This document shows positions 10,777-23,575 of a stretch of DNA of 64,000 nucleotides, piece after piece. Numbering within the stretch: position 1 is the stretch's first letter; every line of letters starts with the position of its first letter. The stretch comes from Clytia hemisphaerica (Eukaryota; Cnidaria; Hydrozoa; Leptothecata; Clytiidae). The DNA lies in contig CACVBU010000910.1 of assembly GCA_902728285.1 (NCBI GenBank), positions 620,001-684,000 of the forward strand, given 5' to 3'. Made by a program: the position numbers and the translations under genes. A model generated the notes under the pieces. That model was given only the letters and a program-made list of their open reading frames with translations, had not been told where the DNA came from and searched no databases.

Positions 10777-13700
10777 ATGAATTGTACAACCAATATGGTA
10801 TCCCTCACTGCGACATCATTCAGTGATTCATTCAACGAGTATAACCAAATAAGGCAATCGTCGTTGCTCAGCCGTTCCTTCATACACGAGGAACCAACAA
10901 CAGAAAAGACAAACAGAAGAAAAACAACACGTCAAGTTGCCAAACAAATCTTTAAATCAATCACCATAGAACCTGTCACGTTCTTTTACGCATGCGCACT
11001 TATCCTTCACGCACCTTTGATTCAGCAATATATTTATCATCGTCTAAGTGAAGATTTCGGTCTCCCTTCAAACATCAAAGTTGACAAAAGTTCGTGCAAT
11101 GTTGACACAGAGTCTGAAACTGATTTATCAATCATTGATAAACGAAAACAAGTGCAATCGATGACGTCATATATTTATTTGGGAATTATCCTCGCAGCTG
11201 CACTACCATCTTTCTTTATGGCTTTATTATTGGGTTCCTGGTCTGACAAGGTAACTACTTCATCCAATCTTTTTCATATCCTTATTGTATAGCCTCCAGT
11301 AGCGTAGACAAGAGGGGCCCAAAATTTGTGTAGGAGAGCAGATTTTTATGACACTAATTATCTATTCATGGTATTAAAAGATTAATATAATGGCATAAAA
11401 ATCTGCTCTCCCACACAAATTTTACGCCCCTCTTGGCTACACTACTGAACCCTAAACACGCTAAAAAGACTGGTTTGAGTTTACACGGGCCATTTGGAGT
11501 GGGGGGGGTCCAAATTTTTGAAATATATGTCGGCCACCATGGTTGGGTGACGAAGAAAATTTTTCACTCTTTACATCCTCAAAACACCCTAAAACGTTAT
11601 TTAATTGGGGAGAAAAACAGTTTTTATGATTTGATTATGTTCTGTTTGATGTTTTTCTAATATACATAAGTATGTTCTGCAAAAACGTAAGGGGGCCATG
11701 GTTTACCAGGAATGGACGATTCCAAATGCTTTGTCTATTATGGAAATCAGTGCAACGATTTCATACATAGTGCCACCAATCCTACCTGATATGAAATATG
11801 TGTCTGATATGAAACGGGAACACTTATCTTTCTAGGTTGGTCGCAAGATTATCATCCTTCTACCAGTGATCGGTGGTTTGTTAGATTCTGTTTGTATCCT
11901 TATTACCATGGCAACTCGTGGTTCACTGTATTTATTATTCATCGGAAGTTTTTGTAATGGTGTATGTGGATTTTTCACGACTATGATTTTGGCCGTTTTT
12001 TCGTACATGGCGGATACAACGACTGAGGAAGAAAGAGCTCTACGATTAGGTGAAGAATGAACACTGATTTTTTTATCCTTGTTGATTCAATTTTGTTTGT
12101 ATTTCAAGTAGAAGTAAGTCGCCAAATACAGCCGAAGGCCGGCGAAATTCTGCCGACCTAGGCTTGTTTTTAGGTCGGCAATGCCGATCTGAGATTTATT
12201 ATAGGTCGGCAAAGTTGTTTAAAGGCTACGGTAATGTTGTTTTTCTATTTGAAAGCTACAATTTTCGGTTCAAAGGTCGGCTTTGCTGACCAAAAAGATC
12301 ACTTATGGTCTGTTGCCGAGACAATTAATGATTATGGTCGGCAATGAGCTGCCGAATGCCGGCCTGAAATTCTAGGGCTGAAAAATGGTGATTGATGGGT
12401 GGCTCATTTTGCATTTATGTCAGCTTCTGGAGCAACTGCAGATTTTTTTCCGTCAGCGGGTGCAGACCTGAATTAACGGTTGCAGACCTGATTTAGTAGC
12501 CGAAGACCTGGAGAAAATGAACGAGTTAAACAGTGACTGTGTAGGGTTTGGTCTACGAAGTGAACTGTTATTGAGTGGGGCTTAGGCCATGAAGTGAATA
12601 GTGAATAAAAGATTTCACCTATTATAAATGTACCGCGTTAACCCGGCCTAAACCTTATTCCCTAAACGTAATATAGCCCAGTTTTCGAAGAAACATCATT
12701 TCTGAGCGCCAGATCCAAAAATGTTCCGAAAAAGTGGTTTTCGACGAATTGCTCGAGATTTTCTCATTAGCTTTTCCTGAATTTTTGTCTATTTTGAATT
12801 CATTTTTGAATGTTGTCCATAAAAGTATCACTTGTTTTGTAGGGATTGTTGAAGCGGTGGCGTTCACCAGTGGGATGATTTCTCACATTTCAAGCGGTTG
12901 GTGGATCCAACACCTTGGTTTCAAAGCACCTTATATCTTCATCACTACGCTACATCTCATCTCTCTAACATACATCATTACATATCTACCCGAATCATCA
13001 ACAGTACAATTGTCGCCCAAACGGATTGCAGATTTATTTCATTATTCACATTTCCAGAAAATTTTCATTGTTTTTAAAGAGAGCTCTGAATCGATACAAC
13101 TTTACGGACTTCTAGTGACGTCAGCGTTTTTGATGCTCGCATCCATTGGATTTGGTTCAGTTATCGTTCTTTATTCACTGGATGCTCCTTTTTGCCTCTC
13201 ACCGATCCTGATTGGTTACTTTCTAGCTGACTGTATGTTTATGCAAGCTTTGGGTGCCATCTTTGCGTTAACTTGTTTACAAAAAGTTCTATCTGAGATT
13301 TGGTTGACACAAATGGGTATCGCTTCTATTATTTCATCGCTTATCACTATAGCGTTCATCACGAAGAAGTGGCATATGTTTATAGGTAAGACTATGCCAA
13401 TTTAGTGTTATTATACCGTTCTCCGTTTCCTGGGCTGAAATTCATCAAGCTGTAAGGTCTATGAAGTTTATAATATTTTATTCACAATGCATCAGATGTT
13501 TCAATTCTCTTAATGCCAAAATTTCTACCTTTAAAAAGCCTTATCTTCTTCAAAAAAAACATTTCTTAAACCAAATATTGAACTACGTATACTAAGTCCG
13601 GGGTTACTATGGTCGGCAGATGAGGGGTATGTGCGGGTGGGAGAGAGAATAACTTTTTTACAATTTTTCACTCTAAATCAAAAAAAATTCTTAAAAGTCG

Positions 13701-14019
13701 TGAATTTTCTGACCTTGAGAGAGACTAATTTAAATTTTTCTGATGACCCTTACCGTCCTCACATATCCAACACCCATTTTTGCTTAAGTACCCCCCCCCC
13801 CACAGGGATGCTAGTATTCGCAAAATGGATAAAATAAATTTGCTTAATGCTAGAATCAAACCATAATTCGTTTTGAATCGATCAAATTTCAAATATAATC
13901 CAATCCAGCGTAAAATCTTGTTTCTCTTTTTTTAGTACCGATCGTCGGGTGTTTTGGCGGAGTATGCATGCCTGTCATCAGAGCTAGAATGTCCAAACTA
14001 GTCAGCGCCGATCATCAAG
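10777..14019 (+). CDS. SLC46-family solute transporter (MFS), exons 1-4
   Basis: Exons 10777-11250, 11836-12049, 12843-13385 and 13936-14019 join with phases 0, 1, 1, 1 at GT-AG sites. The start ATG is preceded directly by an in-frame TAA. After a hydrophilic N-terminus the first membrane span (IEPVTFFYACALILHAPLIQ) leads to QQYIYHRL, typical of SLC46 proteins. An extracellular loop with one Cys follows, and span 2 ends in the MFS loop motif GSWSDK/VGRK, split exactly by intron 1. Later exons give further spans (GGLLDSVCILITMATRG, FTSGMISHISSGWW, SAFLMLASIGFGSVIVLY, VGCFGGVCMPVIRARMSK). The protein continues in exons 5-6 (21107-22601), so a DUF229 gene lies within intron 4. SLC46 members carry folates, related small molecules or innate-immune ligands across plasma or lysosomal membranes; which substrate applies cannot be read here. 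Confidence 0.88.
11297..11447. mobile_element. 151-bp palindromic MITE in SLC46 intron 1
   Basis: CAGTAGCGTAGACAAGAGGG at the left pairs with CCCCTCTTGGCTACACTACTG at the right, and pairing continues through AAAATTTGTGTRGGAGAGCAG almost to the middle. No certain target duplication. Confidence 0.85.
12118..12384. repeat. GCCGAC-rich degenerate foldback in SLC46 intron 2
   Basis: The words GTCGGCA, TGCCGAC and GGCCGGC recur in both orientations, and the two ends (GAAGGCCGGCGAAATTC, and GCCGGCCTGAAATTC at the other end) resemble each other. Boundaries are approximate. Confidence 0.45.
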
Positions 14020-14296
14020 GTACTAAAAGTTTTTTTTAATTAAGATTCTAAATTCTTTTGCAAATTTTAGTAACGATAAATTTAATTGATATAATCAAAT
14101 GGCCGTTACAGTTTGTATTATATACATATCATATGTAGAAAAATGCAGTTAAGGAATTTTGTATATCCTAACAAAAAATAACTTTCCCGCGGAACCGTTT
14201 TTCACCCTATTTTCTTTTGAAATAAAAAGATTTTGTATCCTACTGGATTGTAACTTGCCTGTGTAATTAGCGAGGATTTAAAAATAATTGTAGATG

Positions 14297-14370
14297 TATA
14301 CGTATGAATGATTTGAATCAAATATTAGTGTGATATACGTATGAATGATTTGAATCAAATATTAGTGTGA
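14297..14370. repeat. 37-bp perfect tandem duplication
   Basis: Two identical head-to-tail copies, 14297-14333 and 14334-14370, starting TATACGTATGAATGATTTGA and ending ATTAGTGTGA. Recent, since no base differs. Confidence 0.95.
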
Positions 14371-14433
14371 TCACACCCTTTTACAACACTTTATTCGGAT
14401 AACTTTTTGCAAGTCCGTTTTTTGAATACTTTA

Positions 14434-14663
14434 AGGGCAGAAAGTTTCGCGGGCAGAAAGTTTTGCGAAGTCAAAAAGTCGCGAAATTTAACGAATTTAA
14501 GTTTCGCGAATTATGGTTTTAGCCGAAATTTTACAGATAGAACTTTCGCGAATTCATATAAAATTCACCTTTTTTGGTAACAAAAAGTCATAAAACACGC
14601 AAAAATTTAGCAAACAGTGCAAAACTGAGTACGAAAGTTTCTGCCCTCAAAAGTTTCTGCCCT
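14434..14663. mobile_element. AGGGCAGAAAGTTT foldback
   Basis: AGGGCAGAAAGTTTCGCG and a second GGGCAGAAAGTTTTGCG at the left pair with CGAAAGTTTCTGCCCT and AAGTTTCTGCCCT at the right, so each end carries the motif twice. The middle is rich in TTCGCGAA. Confidence 0.75.
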
Positions 14664-15399
14664 GAAAGTAATGCTAGTGAAACTTCGGCCGTAGCTGTCG
14701 ATAATCGTAATAGGATATTTTGTAATGATTCGATTGATATGCTCAACACGTCAGTGGTCGAAATAAGTTTTTTTATTCTGGTCGGTTATTTTAGTGAAGA
14801 CGAAGGAATAAAGTTCGAAGTAACGAAGAAGTTATAGAGAAGAAAGTTATGTATTAGTTATCGCGTAGTACAGAGTGTAATATGAGATTTATTTTTCGAG
14901 TTCTTTTATTTTTGCTCTTTGTTTTCACGAGCCTCTTTAGTCGAGTGAAAATAACAGCAAGAATAAAAAACGAGAAATTTGAGCAGAACACAATTTTTTT
15001 TCGGACGTCCGCAGATAACAGGAAACAACGCTTTCGCTAGGCGAAATTAATAACGGTCTTAGTATAGCCTATACGAATTCGTTTTTTGTGCCAGAACATT
15101 CATCGTCTAGAATAAACTGCCGGCCAAATTTAATTGAGATATAGGTGTCCGGGTTCCAGTACCAAAAAGGGCCCAAATGATGACGTGATCACCAAAATTG
15201 ACAAAATCAAATTAGGTTAATTTCTAGGCATTATTGTCAAGGTGTCACATGCCAAATTTGAAAGGAAACGGACAAGCCAATCACGAGATATAGGTGCCTG
15301 AAAAAAATCTAGAAATGACGTCATCAATCCTAAAACAATTAACTGGTGACCATAGCAAGACAATGGAGCGTCATTTTCTTGACTAAAGTACTCGTTACT

Positions 15400-15552
15400 T
15401 AGGTTTCCATTCAAGCACTTGTTACTTCTCGTTACTTCTTGTTACCTACCCGTTACTTCTCGTTACTTCTCGTTACTTCTCGTTACTTCTTGTTACTTCT
15501 CGTTACTTCTTGTTACTTCTCGTTACTTCTCGTTACTTCTTGTTCCTCGTTA
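15400..15552 (+). repeat. 10-bp minisatellite CGTTACTTCT
   Basis: About 13 units of (C/T)GTTACTTCT, mixed CGTTACTTCT and TGTTACTTCT variants, with one diverged unit near 15447. Intergenic within SLC46 intron 4. Confidence 0.93.
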
Positions 15553-15559
15553 TAGTAAC

Positions 15560-17480
15560 AACCCAAAAAATTAAGTTTAAAACATGTTTTTTTGAAAACG
15601 TTTGTCGGTAGGAGTGGAAAAAAAAGTGAAACTTTTGCATAATCACCAGGAAATGAAAAAAAAGGGTAGGGACACAGCAATGTTTTTGCTATTGAAAGTT
15701 AGCCCTATTTATCAGTAACAGATTGGCAAAGTTTCGTTTGAATTCCATATCGCTATTCTTGCATTCTGGTCCGACATCTACAAGAAAATTTCGTACAGCA
15801 AACAAGTAAATTCGGAAATTTCAGACATAGTGGGTGCTACATGATTATATATGTTTGCACGTGCCTCTACGACTGTCATAGTTAACCTCCCCCAGCTCCC
15901 GGACTATATACAAAACCGAAAGTTGTTGAGAAAACCGGGAAGTCATAGGTACTCGGGAAAGATTTGAAAAATGACTACGTGGCACAAACAGTAAATATTT
16001 GTATGGTAGTCTTCCTACTAGTTTCTTCCTTCCTTAATATTTGTCTTTCTTGTTCGCACAGACATACAAGTTGTTTAAACCTGTTATAAATTTTGTGAAA
16101 TAATGAAATACGCATTAATATTCTTTCTCAAGAAGATTTGTTTTTTTCTGATATCAAGAATTTCAATGCCTTAAGCCTTTTTTATGCTTAGAAATTATGT
16201 ATTTCGCTTGGAATGTAATCCGTCGTAATTTTTTTAAAGTTGATTTTTTTCTCACTATAATACTTTCAAGAGGTGAAGATTTATTAGATGTTTGAAACTC
16301 TAACCTGTATTTAATATGATTTCTAGTTTAACACACTAATGAAATTTGTCTTCGCTAACAAGTTACAGTATTGTGTATTTACTTACTTAGGGCTCTTGCT
16401 TTTTTTCGCTAGGCCGATCAAGTCTACGAAATCTTTTTGGGACTGTTTTCTATGGAATTGAATTTTTGGATGAAATATTTTTGTCTATTTTTGTCGGCCA
16501 TTCATTGCTAAAGTAGGGCTGTGTGTCTGCTAGTTCTGCTTTTTTCTCTAATTATTATAGTTTCGTTTTCTAATTTTGTTCTTTTAAAAGATGACTTTAA
16601 GCTGCTTGCTCCACAAATGTGTTAAAACAAACCTGCCGCGTTTTATCTCTATTGATAGATCCTGGGTTAAATTGAAACCATCCTTTGCTTTAGCCAGAGT
16701 GAACGAACGAACGAAATATCTTTTAAGATAAGACAAATAAATGAAAAAGACAAAAAGAAAATATATCGAAAAAAATAGAGGCAAAATCTTCTGCCAAGAA
16801 TATGATTATTAGAGATTTTTCTGTTATCGGAAGCAACAATCTCCTTCTCTACTTCAACTTCATGTATTTTTCTTTTGAGATACGAAAAAGAGTTTCTTGC
16901 TTTCTATGTACATCTTCAATATATTTATTTATGATAAGGCGAGCGAAATGAGGAAAAACGCATCCAGTACGCTGAAACGGTTAGTTATTTTACACGATTC
17001 AAACGATATTGCAGCCGCCCAAATATGACATACAAGTGTTTGCAATGTTCCTTAAAATTATAATATCTTATTTCTGATGTGCAAATTTTTATAGTGCGTG
17101 TAATAAACAGACGTATGCAGTTATCATATGAATCACCAAAATAACTTTATGAAACTTCATCTATTTTCTGTGGCGTTGTGGTTTAGTAATAAAATGTGCC
17201 GAGAAGCTTATTAACAGCGCAAGAGAAAAATACTATATTGATTGTTATTGAAAGTGATAACCTTTTTAATGTTCATTGTGGCTACAATTTATTGGAGATG
17301 TTCGATTCACCGCTTGATTTTTTTGTAAAGTGGATTAAATAGATAAAATCAATATTCTACGTGGATAACCTAATGATCTTGGTCTTAAAGACGATTCTTT
17401 ACACGGGGTCTACGGCTAACCGTATAGGCTGTCTATGAACTTAACGTGATATTGAACGGAGTAGGAATTCGAACCGGACG
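15560..17480. other. intronic/intergenic stretch, no gene seen
   Basis: No ORF with recognisable features. It lies between the minisatellite and the DUF229 start codon, so it should hold that gene's promoter. No TATA-type element could be chosen with confidence. Confidence 0.5.
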
Positions 17481-17528
17481 CTCTGTTTTGTGGTCGTGAC
17501 ACCACAGACCAATCAACAATCGCCTACA

Positions 17529-20425
17529 ATGAATTCTAAGCGGCATCTCTTATTTTTTCTGTTGGTACTTGTCTCCTATGGACTTTTGTACTTGTTCTCC
17601 GCTTACACGAATGGTGATGTAACTTTCGATCCAGTAAGGTTGAAATTCTTTATTAAACCGAAATTGTCTGGCATGCGATTGAGCAATGCAAGTGAAGTCG
17701 AAGACCCGAGTAATAATTCTTCAATTTTAAAAATCACCCGTGAACCAGCGTTGACAGTTACAGCAACATCAAAACCTTCAACACAAAGACTAAAATCGTC
17801 AACAATGTTTTCAAAAACAACAGTCAACGCTCATTCTACAACACCCGCCACGCCAACAAAAAACAAGTCCACGCCCGAAAATCCAACATCTTTGTCAACG
17901 CCCAAACCAACCACCACTGGACCGCCCGATCTTTGTCCCCATCCAACACTCCCACACAAAATTGAAATCCAAGCCAAAGACCAAATCAGTTGCAAACCTT
18001 ACATGCTGACCCCAAAATCTTGTAAATACGTAGCAAAGGAATATGTTTATAAATACAAAGACCACAAATGCGGGTCACAGAATGACGGGATAGAAAACGT
18101 CAATATTTGCCAATTCGTTGAAAAAGATGTTAAATTTAAATGTAACTTTGAAGCATGCGGTGGTAACAAGGATCAACAAATTTACTTACACGTGTTTAAA
18201 GACGATACGGGGTGGTATGAAGCTGTCAAACCTGGATTGAACAACTCCAAATCACTCGAAAATGCTTTACTAGAACACGTCAACAAATTGAGAATAGCAA
18301 AAGATTTTGTATTCTTAAGTTGTGGTGAAAATAAGACTAGAACACAACTGGTACACTTTGACTCAGTGCATTTTAAAGAAACCAAGCCACAAAAAGAACG
18401 TAAAAACACGAACAGATCTGATCGTACCGCTAAAATTAACATAAATGTTGTTTGGTTAGATTCACTATCGCGTCGGCATTTCTATCGTTCATTGCCGAAG
18501 ACGATACAAAGAATCACCGACATAAACAGCGACCAATCAACCAAAACTGAAATATTAGATTTTGAAATGATGCAAGCTGTCCATGGGCACACTCACGAGA
18601 ATTTAATCGCATTCTTTGAAGGACATGTTTTACCTAAAAAACAGAGGAGTAGACAACCACACCTTGACAATCTTTTGAACTTCACGAGACAATCTGGATA
18701 TCGGAATGTGTACCAGGAAGACATGTGTTATAAGGGAGGATGGGGATTCAACGGGATAGCAAAAGCTGGTGGAAAATGGACAAATATTGTGAAAGGGATT
18801 AGTAAATTTGCCATAGACGATACAGGTACATAATTTAGCTCTGTAAAATTAGTTGAGTCCGCTTAAACCCTTTTTCTGTCTTTCTTGTCTTCAGTATTCA
18901 TCATATCCGTGCACTCTCAGCATCAATCTTATGCAATTTCAAAAAGTGGTCATTTCGGGGTTATCATAACAATATTTGAAAGTATTTAGACTGTATCCAT
19001 CGTTTTCTACACCAGTACCAACCCGGATGCTGTTACCTTTAGCCAACATTCGATATTGGAACATGCTAAAATTTTCGTTGTTTTTCTGTTTCAGGTTTGA
19101 CGTTCGCTTCATGCAAAATGATCGAGTCTTATTCTGATAGTCTGAACATTTTCAACGATGATAAAGACTTATAACGGGCTCAACTACAATACGTACTACG
19201 TACGTCATATCGCTAAAAAGCTGAAAACTACGGCATCGAATTTATTCTTGTTTTCAATGCTGTGTATCCCGCACGATTACGGCGGTTACCGTGTACAAGG
19301 AGCTGATCACGGTCTCGCGGACTTTATCACGGAAATGAGCCAACTTGAAAACACAATTACGTTCTTATTCGCGGATCACGGTAACACGTATACGGGATAC
19401 GCTAGTACGTTAGACGGGCGTCATGAACAATATAATCCTCATTTCTTTACGATTGTACCGGGAAACGTTGTCGGGAAAATCGGGAAATCATCAATGGATG
19501 CTCTACGTCGAAATCATCTTCGAATGGTGACTTTGATAGACCTTCACCACACTGTTAAACATCTAGCTAATACCAATTACCAAAACAAAGGTCTTTTAAC
19601 AGAAGTTCCTGTCAACCGAACGTGTAGTACTGTCGAGTTATCGACTCCCAGTTATTGTATATGTAAAGGTTGGCGTAAAACTGAGCAAAATGTAACCTTA
19701 TTTTGGCCTTTCGTTGAATTTGCAGTTGGACAGTTGAATAATATTATTTCAGATGCGTCACCCAAGGGGCGTTGTAAACGGTTAGTCCCGTCCAGTTTCG
19801 AGAGCTTAAGTACTATTTTAGCTGGTTCGAATATAGACTTGTCTTTCGATGTGTTAGCAAAACCAGGGCCTGGATCTAGTAATACGGAAGATAAATTCTC
19901 CTTCCAAATCTTATACCAAAGAAAAATGAAACTGAAAACATTCAACACTAAACTCGTTTCTTACTCACGTATATCTCCTTACGGCGGTTGTGTATATGTG
20001 ATTTGAATTTACCGTCCAATAAAAGTGCACCTAAATTATTAACACCTTACAATCTGTTACCAGCAAGGATAGACTATGTTCCCACAATCAAGCGTAAAGA
20101 CTTCTTTTCAAATGAAAGCATTTCAATTATACAAAAAGAATACTTGAGTCTCATAAAGAGGGATATTTACGAGAAACCGAACCAGAAATCAAGGACTTCA
20201 ACAACTTTCGAAGTTGTCAATTATTCGTCTCACAGAACCTATGAAGTTAGCATCAATGTTACCAGACTGGATAACATAAAACCGATGAGTGACCACAAAT
20301 GTAAAAACACTGTTAAACCAAACTCCATCAGATATTTATGCACTTTGGGTAGAATTGAATTTTCAGGTCATGGGACATATGACTATAAAGTGAAATACAA
20401 GCTAGTTAAAATGGTCTTGAACTGA
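17529..20425 (+). pseudogene. DUF229 / sulfatase-like type II membrane protein gene with two frame lesions
   Basis: Exon 1 is 17529-18825 and exon 2 starts at 19095 (acceptor tttcag), joined in phase. The ATG at 17529 gives a short cytoplasmic tail and a signal anchor (LLFFLLVLVSYGLLYLF), then a Ser/Thr/Pro-rich stalk to about residue 135, then a Cys-containing lumenal region. NVVWLDSLSRRHFYR carries the metal-site aspartate and nucleophile Ser region of DUF229 (PF02995, alkaline-phosphatase superfold). HGHTHENLIAFFEGH and TFLFADHGNTYTGY match the later metal-binding blocks. Lesion 1: near 19170 one extra base (ACTTAT) ends the frame at TAA 19172. Lesion 2: after ISPYGG (about 19986) 40 bases present in the duplicate are missing, giving a second shift. 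Coding resumes to TGA 20423-20425. Either a recent pseudogene or partly assembly error. The substrate of this family is unknown to me. Confidence 0.85.
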
Positions 20426-20534
20426 CATTTTGATTTAAATTATTTTTTTTTTATATCCAAGCTTTTTTCACGATCTCCCGAAATCCGTTTTTTATTATAA
20501 AACACTTACTTATTATACCTCTCTAATATTTTTA

Positions 20535-20540
20535 AATAAA
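20535..20540 (+). promoter_or_regulatory. polyadenylation signal AATAAA of the DUF229 gene
   Basis: AATAAA about 110 bases after the DUF229 stop. The same signal is kept in copy 2 at 28560-28565. Confidence 0.65.
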
Positions 20541-21106
20541 ACTTTTTTTTTACATGCTTAACACTTTGTTGCTTTATACTAATTCTTCTTTTATAAGCAT
20601 GAAATCTTTAATCCTCAGTAAGCTGAATGCAGAAACCAAGTTGTTAATAACAAAATCCACAATGGGTCAAAGGTGGTCTAACAGATTACAACGCCCCCTC
20701 CCCCCCAAACAAAAACAACATCACAACTGCTCCAATAACGGGTTTTTAAAACCCTATTTTGAAAATAAGAAAACATTATCCAATCCATTTATTACTTCTC
20801 CAAAACAATGGGAATCTGGTAGGTTGCTTTAAGATTCGCAAACAATAAAGAGTGTGACTTTACACCGGGCAACTTATCAGCGCCAACTAGTTATAAAAAA
20901 GTAATGGACCAAAGGATCCCTCAACTAAAAACGTCCGCCCTAATAGAGTGCGGAAACAACTAGGTCCCTAACAAAATAGTTTTAATTTTTGGTCAATTTT
21001 CTCCCCATTTTAAGATAGAAAACTACACTAACTAATAAATTAAATCTTCCAGACGCTTTGTTTACGTCATATTACTAATTCTCTCATTCTTTTTTACTGT
21101 TTTTAG

Positions 21107-22601
21107 GAGCGCTTTTCTCAGCCGTAGCAACATTGGAAACATTATGTACCCTTCTCGGTGCTGGCATTTTTAATTCGCTCTACCCGTACACTGAAAAGAC
21201 GTTCAAGTTTCGTGGCTTGTGTTTTCTTCTCATGGCTACCATCTTGATTGTGCCAGCCCTTATCTTATGGTAATTATACTTTTTTCTCAACTTTAAGACC
21301 AACTAATTGTCAGCTCTACTGTGATTTGACGTCAAATCTTGTGTCTTGATCGTACTGACGTCGGTATGTTTCTGAACTTCAAGCGGCTGTATTTCTTTGT
21401 GTGTTTTAGTCAGAGAGTTGCTGTAATATATTTTTTTTGCTCAGAATTTCATGCTCTTTTAGATGGTACCAATCATTTTCGTTTATTTTGACTTTTGAAA
21501 ATAAGCTATTTTCCTAACCCTTTTTTTCCCTTGCAGTTTTGCCTATGGCGTCACTATTTTCGTCACAAAAAGTTTTCCTGGGCCTAATCCGCGCCCTCTC
21601 TCTCTCAAAAATATCTAGTAATATACTATTCTTTGGAATAAACTAAAACTGGTTAGGTCGTAAAAAAGATGTCACGGGATACCGGGCTTGGCCCCCTACT
21701 ATTGGGTGAATATCTGGGGGTGTTTTTTCATTTTTCAAAAATTTTGATTTTCGGGGCCTGGGGACGAGTTTTTTCGCCAAAACGAGGCTAAAACTTTGGA
21801 GCAGCTTGGAGACTTCGAAAATTGTTGGATTTAGCTGAAATTTGGCACACTTTTACCTTGGGTTAATATCTTGGGGTCTACAATTGGGCCTATGAATAAT
21901 TTGAAGCCACTGGAGTTGAGCCCAGTGCGTTGCGCACGTTCGACTATATTTTGAACCACAGATATCTTATATAAAACACTAGATAGAGCTGCTCTGTATT
22001 TCCCAAGCAACGACAAATAAAGCAAAATAATGCGCCATCTTTGCTGAAAGTAGGTCACAGTAGAAACCTTGTTTTTCACTGTTGAAACTTTTTTGACACT
22101 GCGATGACTTCAAAATTTCAAGGATCTGGGAAGCTAAATTACGACGTCACTTCGTTCAAAATGGCGGTTTATTTTGCTTCAGCTAGGGACGGAGTAGCTC
22201 TATCTAGTGTTTTGTATAAGATATCTGTGACTTTGTCCACAAAAATGGAAATAATGAGAGTTGTGATTTTCCAACGTCAATACACGACTTGAAAAAGAGA
22301 GGGAGTTTGATGACTCAGTTTTGGTGGGAATTTCGCCCGAAATTGATCCTTTCCGCAAACGGTTGAAACTTGGTCACGTAAAAACTGGAAGTTTAAGTGT
22401 TCAAATATGTCCAGTAAAGCCCGTTGAGCCCATTTTGACCATCAAAAGGTAACATAAAGGTAAAATGTTGAGATGGCTTAAACTTTGGTATTTTGTAGAG
22501 GGTATTTCATTTTCTATTTATACCCTCTGGTAAAACTATTTAATTTCTTTTTCAGCTTCATTAGTTTTCAAGAGAATTCACAAAAAAGACTGCACAACAA
22601 G
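21107..22601 (+). CDS. SLC46-family transporter, exons 5 and 6 (copy 1)
   Basis: Exon 5 (21107-21269, 163 bp) continues exon 4 in phase: GALFSAVATLETLCTLLGAG, then FRGLCFLLMATILIVPALIL, the last membrane spans of the transporter. Exon 6 (22556-22601, 46 bp; acceptor tttttcag, donor gtaagc) follows in phase and adds CFISFQENSQKRLHNK, a basic cytoplasmic end. The final coding exon with the stop was not found: the gene may end by read-through of the exon 6 donor or continue further right. Exons 5 and 6 are repeated at 29378-29540 and 30478-30523. Confidence 0.8.
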
Positions 22602-22737
22602 GTAAGCTGGGTCATTCCATTTCATATCCATACAAGAGGGTGTCCGGGCGGTGGGAGGGTGGACGAACATTTATTTCCAGGTGGTAATCGGAAAGAATTG
22701 CCTTTGGGGTATAAAGGAGTATTTTTTTCATTTTTCC

Positions 22738-22866
22738 AGGGGTTAAAATGGTTACTATAAAACTTCCAGGGGTTAAAATGGTTACTTTAAAACTTCCAGG
22801 GGTTAAAATGGTTACTTTAAAATTTCCAGGGGTTAAAATGGTTACTTTAAAACTTCCAGGGGGTAA
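22738..22866 (+). repeat. 30-bp tandem repeat
   Basis: Four to five units of GGGGTTAAAATGGTTACTTT plus AAAACTTCCA, directly after SLC46 exon 6 (copy 1). Absent from the matching place in copy 2, so it expanded after duplication or was lost there. Confidence 0.92.
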
Positions 22867-23311
22867 AAGTCTATTTTTAGCTCATCCACCCTCACTTTTA
22901 AAGCATGAAAATAACTTTCCAAGAATTTTTTTTGCAAATTATGCCATTTTCCAGGGGGTATCCACACATTTCTAAGAATCATTTTATGCCTTGAGAAGGT
23001 TCGTCTATCCGTCTATCGTCTCACTGCATGGATTTAGTAGTGGTTCTTATGGCTTCCTTCGTCATCAAAACGAAGGGCTATATGAACTGTTTCTGATTGA
23101 TAGGGATTTCTCCATGAATAGCGATCAACTTCAACAATTTCTCTTAGTTAAACACACCGTTAAAGTGATACAGACGGACGGATGGATGATGGGTTGGACA
23201 AGTTTTGTTGGTAAGTTATTAATCTAAACGAAGAAGAAAAAAACTTTTGGTACAACCAGAATCATCAATCTGAAAAGATGCGAACAAATATTTTTGTAAT
23301 TTTTTTTACAG

Positions 23312-23575
23312 CTCTCAACTTCAGTTGAGCTAGAATCTGATAATGTCTGTATGTCACCTCAAGACTTTGGGGCAGGCTGGAGACCTCAAAAATGGTCAGA
23401 CGAATCCCTTGGGGTCTTTTTTTATCTTTTCCAAATTTGCATTTTTTAGAACGCTAAACGAAAACGAGGCTAACATTTTTTGGTGGGAAATTGGCTTTTT
23501 TTATCAATTTTACAATTAGACTTTAAACATACTGAAGTTGAGCCAAAGCGGTATGCACGTTCAACAATAATGATG
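23312..23575 (+). repeat. interspersed repeat, 'CAACTTCAGTTGAGCTAGAA' family
   Basis: Head CTCAACTTCAGTTGAGCTAG, a GTCTGTATGTC stretch, then TTTGGGGCAGGCTGGAGACC and an end GTATGCACGTTCAACAATAA. A matching copy lies at 31254-31470. Direction is read from the head sequence. Confidence 0.75.

Noticed and set aside
17440-17520. tRNA-like word (minus strand GGTTCGAATTCC)
   Set aside because: The T-loop-like word is there, but the flanking bases do not form a T stem, and no anticodon or acceptor stem could be drawn.
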